Below are positions 37,703 to 47,163 of a stretch of DNA of 64,000 nt, piece by piece. Each line of letters starts with the position of its first letter. The first letter of the stretch is position 1. Below the pieces are notes generated by a model. It ran no database searches, was not told the DNA's origin, and saw only the letters and a program-made list of their open reading frames with translations. Both the position numbers and the translations under genes were made by a program. The stretch spans positions 46,072-110,071 of the forward strand of contig JAMSKV010000014.1 of the NCBI GenBank assembly GCA_024515975.1. Reading direction: 5' to 3'. The DNA is from Endosaccharibacter trunci. Its GTDB lineage: Bacteria; Pseudomonadota; Alphaproteobacteria; Acetobacterales; Acetobacteraceae.

Positions 37703-38122
37703 ATGGTTGGCATGGTCGAGGATGTGGCGCCCAAAGATGTCTGGCACACATTGACGGAACGCGCGGACGCGCAATTGGTCGACGTCCGAACCGAAGCGGA
37801 ATGGGCCTATGTGGGCGTTCCCGATTTGTCGCCTCTGGGGCGTCGTGTGCATCTGGTGCAATGGCAGTCCTTCCCGACCGGCGCGCCCAATGCGGCGTTT
37901 CTGGAGCAGTTGCGGGCATCCGGCGTGACGCCCGAGCAGCCGGTGTTCTTTATTTGCCGCAGCGGCGCGCGCAGCCTGTATGCGGCGGAACGCGCGCAGC
38001 AGAACGGTTACGGCAGCGTCTTCAACGTCGCCGACGGGTTCGAGGGGCCGCCGGATACCGAAGGTCATCGCGGCCAGGTGGCCGGCTGGAAAGTGTCCGG
38101 CCTGCCGTGGCGGCAAGGCTGA
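37703..38122 (+). CDS. rhodanese-like sulfurtransferase
   Basis: 139 residues, a single rhodanese domain. LVDVRTEAEWAYVGVPDL opens the fold and the active-site loop is FICRSGARSLYAAE with catalytic C85. The loop length (CRSGARS) is that of sulfurtransferases rather than Cdc25-like phosphatases. ATG 37703 has an AGGAAAGCAGGG ribosome binding site; ATG 37712 is a second option. Divergent from cysK. Confidence 0.9.
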   Translation: MVGMVEDVAPKDVWHTLTERADAQLVDVRTEAEWAYVGVPDLSPLGRRVHLVQWQSFPTGAPNAAFLEQLRASGVTPEQPVFFICRSGARSLYAAERAQQNGYGSVFNVADGFEGPPDTEGHRGQVAGWKVSGLPWRQG

Positions 38123-38153
38123 CACCAGCGCCCGCAGCAAGCCCGGCGCAGGA

Positions 38154-39062
38154 TCAGTCCTGCGTCGGGGATTCCGCGTCGGCGTCATACAGGACCTGCA
38201 GGACGACGAGCCACGGATAGCGGCTGTCGAGCGAGTGCCCGTCCGGCCCGAACAACAGGCCGGTGGGACCGACCGGAACATGGGTCAGCGTTACCGCATC
38301 GTCCACGTTGCCGCCGATGATGTTGATGCTGTTGGCGGTGCGCGCGACGACGATCCCGCAATGAGCGGGAAAGCCGTTGCTGGTCGGCAGGTCCGCGAAG
38401 CGCAGCGATCGCGCATGGCCCCGACCCGCGCAGATCAGGTCGCCGAGCTGCGGCGCATAGTTGGCCGGGTCCTGCGCGCGGAGGGCGGCGGCGGTGCCGG
38501 ATACGGCGGCATTGATATAGGTGGAGTGGTTGGGCGAGTACGGAAAGCGCTCGCTGGCGCCGGCGATGCGCATGACATAGGAGATGAACGCCGCCGACCA
38601 GGCGAAGCGCCCGTCATGCACGAAATCGAACGGCGTGCCGTTGGCGTCGTGCTTTCCGGTCCAGGCGACCTCGCTCTCGTAAGGGTCCTGGCCGATCCAC
38701 CAGTATTCGCCAACGCGCTCCCACAGGCCGGGCAGGCGTTCGGGTTTTACCGCCGTGGTGGATGCGTCGGGACGTTGCTCCGGGTCGTCGTCGTCCACCG
38801 GTTGCCCGAACAGACGCCACTCGCGCAGAGCGATCGCCACTGCGTTCTGCCGCGCGAACGGCGCGAAACCGCGCGTGGCGAAATCGGGCACATGATCGTC
38901 CGGGCCGGCCGGACCTTGCGCATTGCGGTATTGCGCCACCGGGGTCTGTACCGGAATGGGGGCGGGCTTCGGCGTGGCCTCGTCGGCGCAGGCCGCGAGC
39001 AGGCCAAGTAGTAATCCGCCCGCTGCCAGACGCGCCGACATTCCCATCATCGCCATGCCCAT
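38154..39062 (-). CDS. DUF2272 lipoprotein
   Basis: 302 residues. The N terminus has several methionines and then a lipobox (GLLLGLLAAC), so it is probably anchored by a lipid. The DUF2272 domain is recognisable from FAWSAAFISYVMRIAGA, FPYSPNHSTYINAAV, LGDLICAGR and HCGIVVARTANSINIIGGNV. That pattern of C, H and N resembles NlpC/P60- or amidase-like papain folds, so a peptidase or amidase activity on the cell wall is possible but unproven. It follows mtnA by 7 bases in the same operon. Confidence 0.82.
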   Translation of the reverse strand: MGMAMMGMSARLAAGGLLLGLLAACADEATPKPAPIPVQTPVAQYRNAQGPAGPDDHVPDFATRGFAPFARQNAVAIALREWRLFGQPVDDDDPEQRPDASTTAVKPERLPGLWERVGEYWWIGQDPYESEVAWTGKHDANGTPFDFVHDGRFAWSAAFISYVMRIAGASERFPYSPNHSTYINAAVSGTAAALRAQDPANYAPQLGDLICAGRGHARSLRFADLPTSNGFPAHCGIVVARTANSINIIGGNVDDAVTLTHVPVGPTGLLFGPDGHSLDSRYPWLVVLQVLYDADAESPTQD

Positions 39063-39069
39063 TCCATCC

Positions 39070-40191
<1,122 letters not shown>

Positions 40192-40541
40192 CTTCGCTTC
40201 TCCGTGTCGTGCTTCAGGGACGCTTGGGCCCCGACCGGGACCGTTCGGCACCGGCATAGCATTCTTCCCCGTGGCGATCATCGGGCGTTCGGCATGACGA
40301 CTATGCGGCGTTGTTCGAGCAAGTTCTGCGGAAATGATTTGAATGTGCTGTGCCACGGAACTTTGCCGTAACGGTTGCTTTTGGTTGACAATGGCCGACC
40401 GAGTGAGGATGAGCGTGTCAGGCGTACGCCGTATCGACGCGAATCGGCGCGGCCCGGAAGTTGGAATGGCTTGCGAGGGCTTGGAGCAGGCGATCGTCCC
40501 GAATTCCCCGGCTAATGATCTGGTAACCCGAAGGAACGCCC
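40192..40541. other. 350-base divergent intergenic region
   Basis: Between mtnA (minus) and the histone-like gene (plus). I see no coding sequence. A perfect -35 TTGACA is at 40385-40390, but the expected -10 (GATGAG, 40408-40413) is poor. The leader from about 40420 to 40541 has no T-rich terminator; the gene's ribosome binding site is AAGGAA just before ATG 40542. Confidence 0.45.
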
Positions 40542-41612
40542 ATGAGTAACGACGAAAAGACAGACGGTCGCCGCAGCCGCGCGATGGCCGTGCGCACCGG
40601 CGGACGTCGCGTTGCAGGCACGACTGCACGCACCAGCGCCGCCCGCGCCAGCCGCCCGGCGACCGGCCGCACAGCGGCCCCTGCGAAGAAGACGGCGAGC
40701 AAAGCCCCTGCCAAGGCGACCAAGACTTCCACGCGTGGCGCTGCGAAATCGGCGACCAAGTCTCCGGCTCGCTCCGGTGCCAAGCCGGGTCCGAAGCCCG
40801 GTTCACGCAGTGCTGCGGTGAAGACGACGCGTGCCACGAAGGCTCCGGCCAAGACGACGCGCGCGACAGCCACGCGTACGACCAGCACGCGTGCCGCGAC
40901 CGCTCGTACGACCCGCGCTGCTTCCACGGGGCGCACCGCAACGACGAAGACAACTCGCGCGACCAAGACGCCAGCCAAGACGACACGGGCCACTGCAACC
41001 CGCAAGCCGGCTACCCGTAGCGCAACCGTGACGAAGCGCACGACGACGACCCGGACGACGGCGGCCCGCAAGGCTCCGGCAACCCGTGCTGCCCGTACGA
41101 CGGCGACGCGGGCGAAAGCGGCGACCAGCACGCGCAAGACCCCGGCCCGCGCGTCCGCGCCGGCCAAGCGTACCGCCTCCGCGACTGCCACGAAGCGTGC
41201 GGTGCGCGCGACGCCGGCGAAGCGCGCCACGACGACTCGCAGCGCGACCAAGCGCACGACCGGGACGACGACGCGCAAGGCGGCAGCGGCGACGAAGCCC
41301 GCGACCCGCACCACGCGGTCGGCCAAGCCGGCTGCGACACGCGCCACGTCGGCGTCCTTCGCCGCCGCGCGTAAGACGCCCGCAGCGACGACGCGCTCTC
41401 CCGCGCGGAAGGCGGCCACTCCGACCCGGAAGCCGCGCGCTACGCGCGAGGTCGAGCCGAAAGCGACCAATCTCTCGGAGATTTCCGCCCCCAAGACCCG
41501 GGCGCCGCGACGGAAGAAGATCGCCGATCCGATCGTGACGGAGATGGAAGCGCTGGGGTCGACCGCCCCCGTCCTGCATGACGAGCACGCGGGCGAAACC
41601 GAGACCGATTGA
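40542..41612 (+). CDS. histone H1-like Ala/Thr/Lys/Arg-rich protein
   Basis: 356 residues, nearly all A, T, R, K, P and S for residues 10-310, with an acidic, normally composed C-terminal tail (about 315-356, ending in HAGETETD). The sequence is repetitive: KTTRATKAPAKTTRATATR occurs near residue 90 and again, with P for one A, near 140. Such proteins resemble the C-terminal tail of eukaryotic histone H1 and bacterial AlgP/HctB-like proteins, which bind DNA by charge. Nucleoid binding is therefore a reasonable inference but there is no globular domain to prove it. Lies at the left edge of the flagellar block; followed by a good terminator. Confidence 0.75.
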   Translation: MSNDEKTDGRRSRAMAVRTGGRRVAGTTARTSAARASRPATGRTAAPAKKTASKAPAKATKTSTRGAAKSATKSPARSGAKPGPKPGSRSAAVKTTRATKAPAKTTRATATRTTSTRAATARTTRAASTGRTATTKTTRATKTPAKTTRATATRKPATRSATVTKRTTTTRTTAARKAPATRAARTTATRAKAATSTRKTPARASAPAKRTASATATKRAVRATPAKRATTTRSATKRTTGTTTRKAAAATKPATRTTRSAKPAATRATSASFAAARKTPAATTRSPARKAATPTRKPRATREVEPKATNLSEISAPKTRAPRRKKIADPIVTEMEALGSTAPVLHDEHAGETETD

Positions 41613-41637
41613 TCCTTCGGTCAACGGAAAAAGGCAG

Positions 41638-41670
41638 AGCCGGGTCGGCGCAGGTCGATCCGGCTTTTTT
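41638..41670 (+). terminator. intrinsic terminator after the histone-like gene
   Basis: AGCCGGGTCG (41638-41647) pairs with CGATCCGGCT (41656-41665), ten pairs including one G-U, around an 8-base loop, and runs into TTTTTT. It touches the stop codon of the converging flgN-like gene. Confidence 0.8.
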
Positions 41671-42049
41671 ACGCCTGTTTGATCAGGGCGACGGCAATGC
41701 CGCTTCTCTGCATGGCCCTCTGTCCGCCGCCGCCATAGTGCGGCGTTTCCATCATTTGTCGTGCCGCATCGGCCATGATGCCCATGATCCGGTCCTGCAC
41801 GCGAAGGGCACGCCCAAGGGCATCCTTGTTCTGTTCCGCCAGTCGATACAGCGTGCGCGCCAGATCCTTGTCTTCATCCGTATCCAGTTCATCGGCGATT
41901 GTCTTGCTCACATCGAGAGCTTGAAGCGCCGCCTGCTTCGCGGCCAGCAGCGTTTGCACGGCCATATAGCGGTGGTCCGCCAGCAAAGCGTTCTCCTGTT
42001 CCAGAAGGGTCGACAGCCGCCTCGCAGCCTCCCGTCGCGGTGCATTCAT
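41669..42049 (-). CDS. FlgN-like flagellar export chaperone
   Basis: 126 residues, mostly helical. The N-terminal helix LSTLLEQENALLADHRY and the following AAKQAALQALD fit the FlgN family of chaperones for the hook-junction proteins FlgK and FlgL, though similarity in this family is low. The C-terminal third (MMETPHYGGGGQRAMQRSG) is variable. Start overlaps flgJ(N) by four bases; last gene of the flgI-flgJ-flgN-like operon. Confidence 0.65.
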   Translation of the reverse strand: MNAPRREAARRLSTLLEQENALLADHRYMAVQTLLAAKQAALQALDVSKTIADELDTDEDKDLARTLYRLAEQNKDALGRALRVQDRIMGIMADAARQMMETPHYGGGGQRAMQRSGIAVALIKQA

Positions 42050-42357
42050 TTGCGGCTCTCCTGCATCCTGATCATCTGCTTGTAGATGTCGTCCGCCAGT
42101 CCCAGCCCGCCACGCTGCTCGACCTGCTTGGCCATCTCCGTTACCAGCATCGGCTTAAAGCTCTGCTCGCCCTCACCGCCGCCGAACATGCTTTTCGAGG
42201 TGTCGACGGTCGCGAACATCGGTTCCAAAAGCTGGCCGATCGCCATCGCCTCGAAATCCTGGGCCGCCTTCATCGTCTTCTGGTCGATAGGGGCAGCCGT
42301 ATCAGCTGCCGCGGTTTCACCCGCCAATCGGGACGCCGGAATAGCTGACACGCTCAT
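42046..42357 (-). CDS. flgJ: flagellar rod-binding protein (FlgJ N-terminal type)
   Basis: 103 residues. Corresponds to the N-terminal rod-capping half of FlgJ: AAQDFEAMAIGQLLEPMF and LGLADDIYKQM match the conserved blocks. The muramidase half of enterobacterial FlgJ is absent, as is usual in alphaproteobacteria, so a separate lytic enzyme must open the wall for the rod. Overlaps both neighbours by four bases. Confidence 0.85.
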   Translation of the reverse strand: MSVSAIPASRLAGETAAADTAAPIDQKTMKAAQDFEAMAIGQLLEPMFATVDTSKSMFGGGEGEQSFKPMLVTEMAKQVEQRGGLGLADDIYKQMIRMQESRK

Positions 42358-43460
42358 CGCACCACCAGATCCGCTTGCAGAGCTCCAGCAGCCTTGATGG
42401 TCTGCAGAATGCTGATCATGTCGCGTGGCCCGACGCCCAGCGCATTGAGGCCGCCGACCAGGTCGCGCAGGCTGGGCCCGGCCGGAAGAATGCCCAGGCG
42501 TTTGCCGGCTCCCGTATCCACCTTGATGGAGGTTCGGGGGAGCACCGCAGTTTGTCCGTTCGAGAATGGGCCCGGCTGGGACGCAACCGGCGTTTCGTTC
42601 ACCTGAATGGTCAGATTGCCCTGGGCAATGGCGACCGTGCTGATCCGTACATTATCGCCCATGACGATGGTGCCGCTGGCCTCGTCCACGACGACAGTTG
42701 CGCGAGTGTCCGGCTGGATCAGCAGGTCCTCGATCCGGCCGAGCGTGCCCATCACGTCGGCGCCATGCAGGGACAGCGCGACGGTGCGGGGGTCTTCGAC
42801 CGAGGCCATGTCGCCCAGATTAGCATTGATAACGTTGGCCATCCGTTCTGCGGTGGTCAGATCCGGATTGCGAAGCGAGAGATGCAGGACGCTCTGGGCG
42901 CCGAGCGAAACCGGCACTTCCTTCTCCACGATGGCGCCGTTGGCGATATGAGCGCTGGTGGGGATGTTGCGGGTAACGGACGCGGCGGCGCCTTTGGCGC
43001 TGAAGGCGCTGCTGACGAGCTGGCCTTGTGCCACAGCATAGACGTCGCCATCCGCCGCCATCAGCGGTGTGACCAGAAGCGTGCCGCCGGAGAGATCGGT
43101 GGCATCGCCGGCCGCCGAGACCGTGACGTCGATATGGCTGCCATTGTGCGAAAAGGCTGGAAGCTCGGCCGTCACCATCACCGCAGCGATGTCCCGGGTC
43201 TGCAGCTTCGTTTCCTGGTCGCGTATATTGACGCCGAGCCGCTCCAGCATGCTGATCAGAGTTTCGCGGGTGAAAACGGAGTTGTTCAGGCGATCGCCAC
43301 TCCCGTTCAGGCCGACCACCAGCCCATACCCGATGAGCTGGTTGCTTCTGATACCTTCCACATCGGCGATATCCTTGATCCGCACGGATTCCGCGACCGC
43401 CACCGACGCGGTGGGGAGAACGGAAAGCGCGAGAAGGAGGAAAAAAAGCGTTGCTCGCAT
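42354..43460 (-). CDS. flgI: flagellar P-ring protein FlgI
   Basis: 368 residues. Forms the periplasmic P ring around the rod. Signal peptide (MRATLFFLLLALSVLPTASVAVA), then the FlgI hallmark VRIKDIADVEGIRSNQLIGYGLVVGLNGSGD, VMVTAELPAF, and the C-terminal LRDLVGGLNALGVGPRDMISILQ. ATG 43460 has GAAGGG upstream; the TTG four codons earlier lies within that ribosome binding site. Divergent from fliX, an arrangement also known in Caulobacter. Confidence 0.97.
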   Translation of the reverse strand: MRATLFFLLLALSVLPTASVAVAESVRIKDIADVEGIRSNQLIGYGLVVGLNGSGDRLNNSVFTRETLISMLERLGVNIRDQETKLQTRDIAAVMVTAELPAFSHNGSHIDVTVSAAGDATDLSGGTLLVTPLMAADGDVYAVAQGQLVSSAFSAKGAAASVTRNIPTSAHIANGAIVEKEVPVSLGAQSVLHLSLRNPDLTTAERMANVINANLGDMASVEDPRTVALSLHGADVMGTLGRIEDLLIQPDTRATVVVDEASGTIVMGDNVRISTVAIAQGNLTIQVNETPVASQPGPFSNGQTAVLPRTSIKVDTGAGKRLGILPAGPSLRDLVGGLNALGVGPRDMISILQTIKAAGALQADLVVR

Positions 43461-43552
43461 CGTGCCCTTCAAGGGTCGTCAAGGATTTCGAGCTACAGTG
43501 TGACCGGAAAGGGCAAAGAATGTCTGAACGCGCGATAAAGAATATGCCGATT

Positions 43553-43581
43553 GCCCCCATTTTTTTGGGGGTGCGGTCATG
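43553..43581 (+). promoter_or_regulatory. hairpin covering the fliX ribosome binding site
   Basis: CCCCC (43554-43558) and GGGGG (43567-43571) form a 5-bp GC stem around a U-rich 8-base loop. The GGGGG arm is the only Shine-Dalgarno-like sequence and lies 7 bases before ATG 43579, so the hairpin would hide it. Control of fliX translation by this structure is inference. Confidence 0.4.
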
Positions 43582-44010
43582 GTGAAGGTCGCAGCTTCGG
43601 TGCCTCTCGCCTCGGCGGCACCGTCGCAGGGGCGGCCACGCGCTGCCTCGGATTTCGCCGTTCCGGATCAGCCGGCGGCGGCGGCGGGAAGCCCAGGGAA
43701 AATGCGCGGAACCGGACCGGTGAGTGCTCTCAGCGGTGCCATGCTCCTCACACTTCAAGAGAATGGGAGCCGCGAGCAGACCGACGAGGACGCGCGCCGG
43801 CGGGGTAGGGATATCCTGGCGGAACTGACCCGGCTGCAATGCGCGCTGCTGTCCGGAAGCGACGCAGCCTCCCTTGATCGCCTTGAAGAGCTGAGCCGCA
43901 TCGAGCCGGGTGAGGTCGATCCCGCTCTGGCAGGGGCATTGTCGTCGATCCGATTACGCGCCCGGATTGAGCTGGCGCGCCGGGGACGGGTGGCCAAGGC
44001 TTCTTTTTGA
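43579..44010 (+). CDS. fliX: flagellar assembly regulator FliX
   Basis: 143 residues. FliX in Caulobacter links early basal-body assembly to late flagellar gene expression through the activator FlbD. The conserved C-terminal region is recognisable (LLSGSDAASLDRLEEL, then DPALAGALSSIRLRARIELARR); the N-terminal 50 residues are variable and Ala/Pro-rich. Divergent from flgI. No flbD-like gene occurs in this window. Confidence 0.85.
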   Translation: MVKVAASVPLASAAPSQGRPRAASDFAVPDQPAAAAGSPGKMRGTGPVSALSGAMLLTLQENGSREQTDEDARRRGRDILAELTRLQCALLSGSDAASLDRLEELSRIEPGEVDPALAGALSSIRLRARIELARRGRVAKASF

Positions 44011-44037
44011 CTGGCAGATGACGGTCAGACTTCATAC

Positions 44038-44066
44038 TTGGCGTGCCGCTTGACCCTCGCTATAAG
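44038..44066 (+). promoter_or_regulatory. candidate sigma-70 promoter of dksA
   Basis: TTGGCG (44038-44043) and TATAAG (44061-44066) at exactly 17 bases, which would start transcription near 44073, about 40 bases upstream of the dksA ATG at 44115. Each hexamer matches the consensus at four or five of six positions. Confidence 0.55.
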
Positions 44067-44114
44067 CCCGGCCATTCCTCCATGGCGGCGTGAGCCGCTC
44101 CAGGAAAGGTGCTC

Positions 44115-44528
44115 ATGATCACTCTACCCCCGGACTATCGTCCCACCGACGAAGAGGAGTTCATGAACCCGCTCCATGTGGAGTATTTCCGCCAGCGCTT
44201 GTTGAAATGGCGCGCGGAACTGCTCAAGGAGGCGGATGGCACGCTGGCCAGCCTGTCGGAGGGCGGCATCCATGAGGCCGACATCACCGACCGCGCCAGT
44301 GTTGAGACTGATCGAGCGCTGGAGCTTCGTACACGCGATCGCGCTCGCAAACTGATCGCCAAGATCGGCCAAGCGCTGCTACGGATCGAAAGCGGCACAT
44401 ACGGGTTCTGTGAGGAAACGGGTGAACCGATCGGTCTGAAGCGTCTGGAGGCCCGCCCGATCGCGACTTTGTCGATTGAAGCGCAAGAGCGTCACGAGCG
44501 CATGGAAAAGGTACATCGGGACGACTAG
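44115..44528 (+). CDS. dksA: RNA polymerase-binding transcription factor DksA
   Basis: 137 residues. Coiled-coil domain with the tip region DITDRASVETDRALELRTRDRARKL-type acidic residues (ADITDRASVETDRALEL), then the zinc-finger-derived part YGFCEETGEPIGLKRLEARP. Only one cysteine of the classic four remains, the form usual in alphaproteobacteria, where it is active without zinc. With ppGpp it adjusts transcription in the stringent response and often affects motility genes. ATG 44115 is preceded by AGGAAAGG; a GTG two codons earlier falls inside that site. Sits inside the flagellar block with its own promoter. Confidence 0.95.
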   Translation: MITLPPDYRPTDEEEFMNPLHVEYFRQRLLKWRAELLKEADGTLASLSEGGIHEADITDRASVETDRALELRTRDRARKLIAKIGQALLRIESGTYGFCEETGEPIGLKRLEARPIATLSIEAQERHERMEKVHRDD

Positions 44529-44534
44529 AGTGCT

Positions 44535-44560
44535 GCCCAGACATAGCTGTCCGGGCGCTT
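44535..44560 (+). terminator. hairpin after dksA
   Basis: GCCCAGACA (44535-44543) pairs with TGTCCGGGC (44548-44556) apart from one A-C mismatch, around a 4-base loop TAGC, and is followed by GCTTCT. It lies between the converging dksA and flgH genes. Confidence 0.5.
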
Positions 44561-44567
44561 CTACTGG

Positions 44568-45299
44568 TTAGAACGGCAGCAGAATGTCCATCAACTGCTG
44601 GCCGTAGCGCGGTGTCTGCAGGTCGGTCATCTGACCCCTGCCACCATAGGAGATCCTTGCCTCAGCCATACGGTCATGCGTGATGGTATTGTCGGCCGTA
44701 ATGTCCTGAGGCCGGACGATGCCGTTGACCTCCAGGATGCGAAGCTCGCTGTTGACGCGAACTTCCTGCCGCGCGTTGACAACGAAATTCCCGTTGGGAA
44801 GCACCTGCGTGATGGTTCCGGCGAGGCGTAACGTTACGGTTTCGGCCCGCTTCATCGTGCCGGTCGCGACGTTGCTGTTGGTGCTGTTGGTGAACAAGGA
44901 AGCCGCGCCTAAAGCGGACTGGACGATCTTCTGTTTGAGCCCGAACAGGCTGGGAATTCCCATCGACTCGGTTCCGGTCCGCGCTGTTGTGCTGTTGTTC
45001 TCGAAATCAGCGTTATCTGTAATATCGACCAGCACCGTCAGCAGGTCGCCCACCTGGGCGGCGCGCTGGTCTCTGAAAAAGGCGCGGCTGCCTGGTCTCC
45101 AGAGGCTGGCAACGTCGGTGGGCGCCGGCTGTAGCGGAGGCGTTGGCATGGTGACCGGACGATAGTCGCGCGCCTGTGTCGGATCGGAAATCGCCGTCAT
45201 GCTCGGTGGCCGTCCGAGGTCGGACAAGCGCGAGAGCGAGCCGCAGGCTGTTAGCCCAGGCGACAACAGGAGAAACAGAACGAGTCGCTTTGAGTTCAC
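44568..45299 (-). CDS. flgH: flagellar L-ring lipoprotein FlgH
   Basis: 243 residues from GTG 45299, two bases after the flgA stop. Forms the outer-membrane L ring. Lipobox LTAC follows a short hydrophobic signal (LVLFLLLSPG). Conserved parts: SLWRPGSRAFFRDQRAAQVGDLLTV, ESMGIPSLFGL, VLPNGNFVVNARQEVRVN and VNGIVRPQDITADNTI. Last gene of the flgF-flgG-flgA-flgH operon. The frame upstream of the GTG is a shadow of flgA. Confidence 0.96.
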   Translation of the reverse strand: MNSKRLVLFLLLSPGLTACGSLSRLSDLGRPPSMTAISDPTQARDYRPVTMPTPPLQPAPTDVASLWRPGSRAFFRDQRAAQVGDLLTVLVDITDNADFENNSTTARTGTESMGIPSLFGLKQKIVQSALGAASLFTNSTNSNVATGTMKRAETVTLRLAGTITQVLPNGNFVVNARQEVRVNSELRILEVNGIVRPQDITADNTITHDRMAEARISYGGRGQMTDLQTPRYGQQLMDILLPF

Positions 45300-45301
45300 G
45301 A

Positions 45302-46348
45302 TCAGCGCGCCTCCTGCGCGGAGTTCGACAGTTGCGGCAGGCCGGATGATGTCGTGTCCGCAACAAGTCGCGGCAACTGTCCGGCGCCGAGGGCGGGCTG
45401 GTTGGAGAAGACAGGAGCGGTTCCGGGGTCGACCATGACATCCGACGCGCCGGCCACAGTTCCAATTAAAATGGCCCGTGTGGCACTGTTCATGACGTGG
45501 ATACGGTCGCCGGCTCCGCCGGCCTCCAGCGCGGTTCCGCCTGCGGTCAGCGCCAAGCCTCCACTGGATAGGCGCAACACGACCGGCCGGCCGCGCGCCA
45601 CCAGCATGGGGCGCAGAAAGCCGTCCTGCGTCAGAGACATTCCAGCCGGCATCGGCTGACGTGTCACCAGGCCAGCAAATTCCGCGATATCCGTCACAGG
45701 CGTCCCGCGTAGCGCCGTTCTCCGCACCCTGGCAGGGGCGACATCCGCTGCGGTTACGGGGAAACCCGCAGGTAGGGCATGTTTCAGAACAAGCGACTCC
45801 ACCATCTGCTCCACCCGACCCGTCACGTGGATCGTCCTCGTATCGTCGTCTGGAGACGCGAACTGCAGGCTGGCGGAAAAGCGACCGCTCTGCGGATCGT
45901 AGTTCAGGCCCGACACGATCGGTGCTGCCGTGTTGTCGGCGGCAAGCTCTAGAGAGGCGAAAACACCCAGACTGATGTCGCTGTCCGGTGGCGCTCCGGC
46001 CGTCGCGAGCGCGGCTTTCAGCGCCGTGCTGACCTCCTCGCGTTGTACAGTACGAGCTGGGCGCTGTATCGAAACAGCATGCATTACTGCGCCATCCGGT
46101 AATTCTACGCCGAACTGAGACGCTATCGCTTGCACTTGCGATGCCGGCACGATCTGACGCTGACCTGGCGAGGGAGCTGGGCCGATATCGCAATCCTGAC
46201 CGGGCAGCAGGCCGGCGAAGAGATCCGACAGCTTGACCAAGGGGCCGTGCGGCGTGATCTCTGCACGAAGTGTTGCGGCTTCGGCAACCGACGTGCCGCC
46301 CAGTAACACAAGTAACGCGAACACGGCGGAGGGCTTGTGCATGCTCAT
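45302..46348 (-). CDS. flgA: P-ring assembly chaperone FlgA
   Basis: 348 residues, longer than E. coli FlgA (219) because of an extra N-terminal region, as in other alphaproteobacteria. Signal peptide (AVFALLVLLGGTSVAEA). The C-terminal SAF and FlgA domains show VLKHALPAGFPVTAADVAPARV, RQPMPAGMSLTQDGFLRP and RIHVMNSATRAILIGTV. Helps FlgI assemble into the P ring. ATG 46348 overlaps the flgG stop by ATGA. Confidence 0.92.
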   Translation of the reverse strand: MSMHKPSAVFALLVLLGGTSVAEAATLRAEITPHGPLVKLSDLFAGLLPGQDCDIGPAPSPGQRQIVPASQVQAIASQFGVELPDGAVMHAVSIQRPARTVQREEVSTALKAALATAGAPPDSDISLGVFASLELAADNTAAPIVSGLNYDPQSGRFSASLQFASPDDDTRTIHVTGRVEQMVESLVLKHALPAGFPVTAADVAPARVRRTALRGTPVTDIAEFAGLVTRQPMPAGMSLTQDGFLRPMLVARGRPVVLRLSSGGLALTAGGTALEAGGAGDRIHVMNSATRAILIGTVAGASDVMVDPGTAPVFSNQPALGAGQLPRLVADTTSSGLPQLSNSAQEAR

Positions 46349-47130
46349 TTGAGATTGGTCAGTGTCTGCATCATGTCGTCCGCAGCGGTGATGACCTTGC
46401 TGTTCATCTCGTAGGCCCGCTGAGCGGTGATCAGATCGGTGATCTCCGTTACAACATTAACGTTCGAACTCTCGACGAAGCCTTGCATGACGCTGCCGAA
46501 GCCGGCGGCTCCTGGCGTGCCCGTGGTGGGCGCGCCGGAAGCCGTCGTTTGGGTCAGAAGGTTATCGCCCTTGGCGTCCAAGCCGGTTTCGTTGGGAAAG
46601 ACGGCCAACTGGATTTGGCCTACCGTTTGCGCGGCCGTTTGACCGGCCACAGTAACCTGCACCTGCCCGGAAGCATTGATCGAGACGTTTTCGGCGTTGG
46701 TCGGTACGGTGATGCCGGGAGCGACAGCGTAGCCATCGGCGGTTACAATGGTGCCGTCAGCGGCCAGTGCAAAAGTGCCGTCGCGCGTATAAGCGGTGTC
46801 GCCGGAGGGCAGCGTGACCTGGAAATAGCCGTTACCTTGGATAGCCAAGTCGAGCGTATTGCTCGTTTGAGTCAAGTTGCCTTGCTCGTTGATCCGGTAG
46901 ATGGCCGCTGTTTTGACACCCAGGCCCAACTGCGCGCCGGATGGCACGACGGTCCCACTGTCCGAACTGTTGGATCCGACCCTTCGCAGATCTTGATACA
47001 TGAGATCCTGGAATTCGGCGCGACGGCGCTTGAAGCCGGTCGTGGTCATGTTGGCGATATTGTTGGAAATGGTTTCGACGTTGGTTTGTTGGGCCTGCAT
47101 GCCCGTGCCGGCGATGTCGAGTGCGCGCAT
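46345..47130 (-). CDS. flgG: flagellar distal rod protein FlgG
   Basis: 261 residues, the standard FlgG length. N-terminal MRALDIAGTGMQAQQTNVETI and SNNIANMTTTGFKRRRAEFQDL carry the rod/hook signature; the rod-specific segment is present; C-terminal ITAQRAYEMNSKVITAADDM forms the coiled-coil partner helix. Axial protein exported by the flagellar type III system. Confidence 0.98.
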   Translation of the reverse strand: MRALDIAGTGMQAQQTNVETISNNIANMTTTGFKRRRAEFQDLMYQDLRRVGSNSSDSGTVVPSGAQLGLGVKTAAIYRINEQGNLTQTSNTLDLAIQGNGYFQVTLPSGDTAYTRDGTFALAADGTIVTADGYAVAPGITVPTNAENVSINASGQVQVTVAGQTAAQTVGQIQLAVFPNETGLDAKGDNLLTQTTASGAPTTGTPGAAGFGSVMQGFVESSNVNVVTEITDLITAQRAYEMNSKVITAADDMMQTLTNLK

Positions 47131-47163
47131 GGCTTTTTTCTCGATGTTCCTTACAGGGCGTGA

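Noticed and set aside
43461..43472. TTG start for flgI, four codons upstream
   Set aside because: The codons between it and ATG 43460 are the ribosome binding site of that ATG.
44380..44460. DksA lacking three zinc-finger cysteines as a broken gene
   Set aside because: Single-cysteine DksA is the normal alphaproteobacterial form and is functional in known cases.
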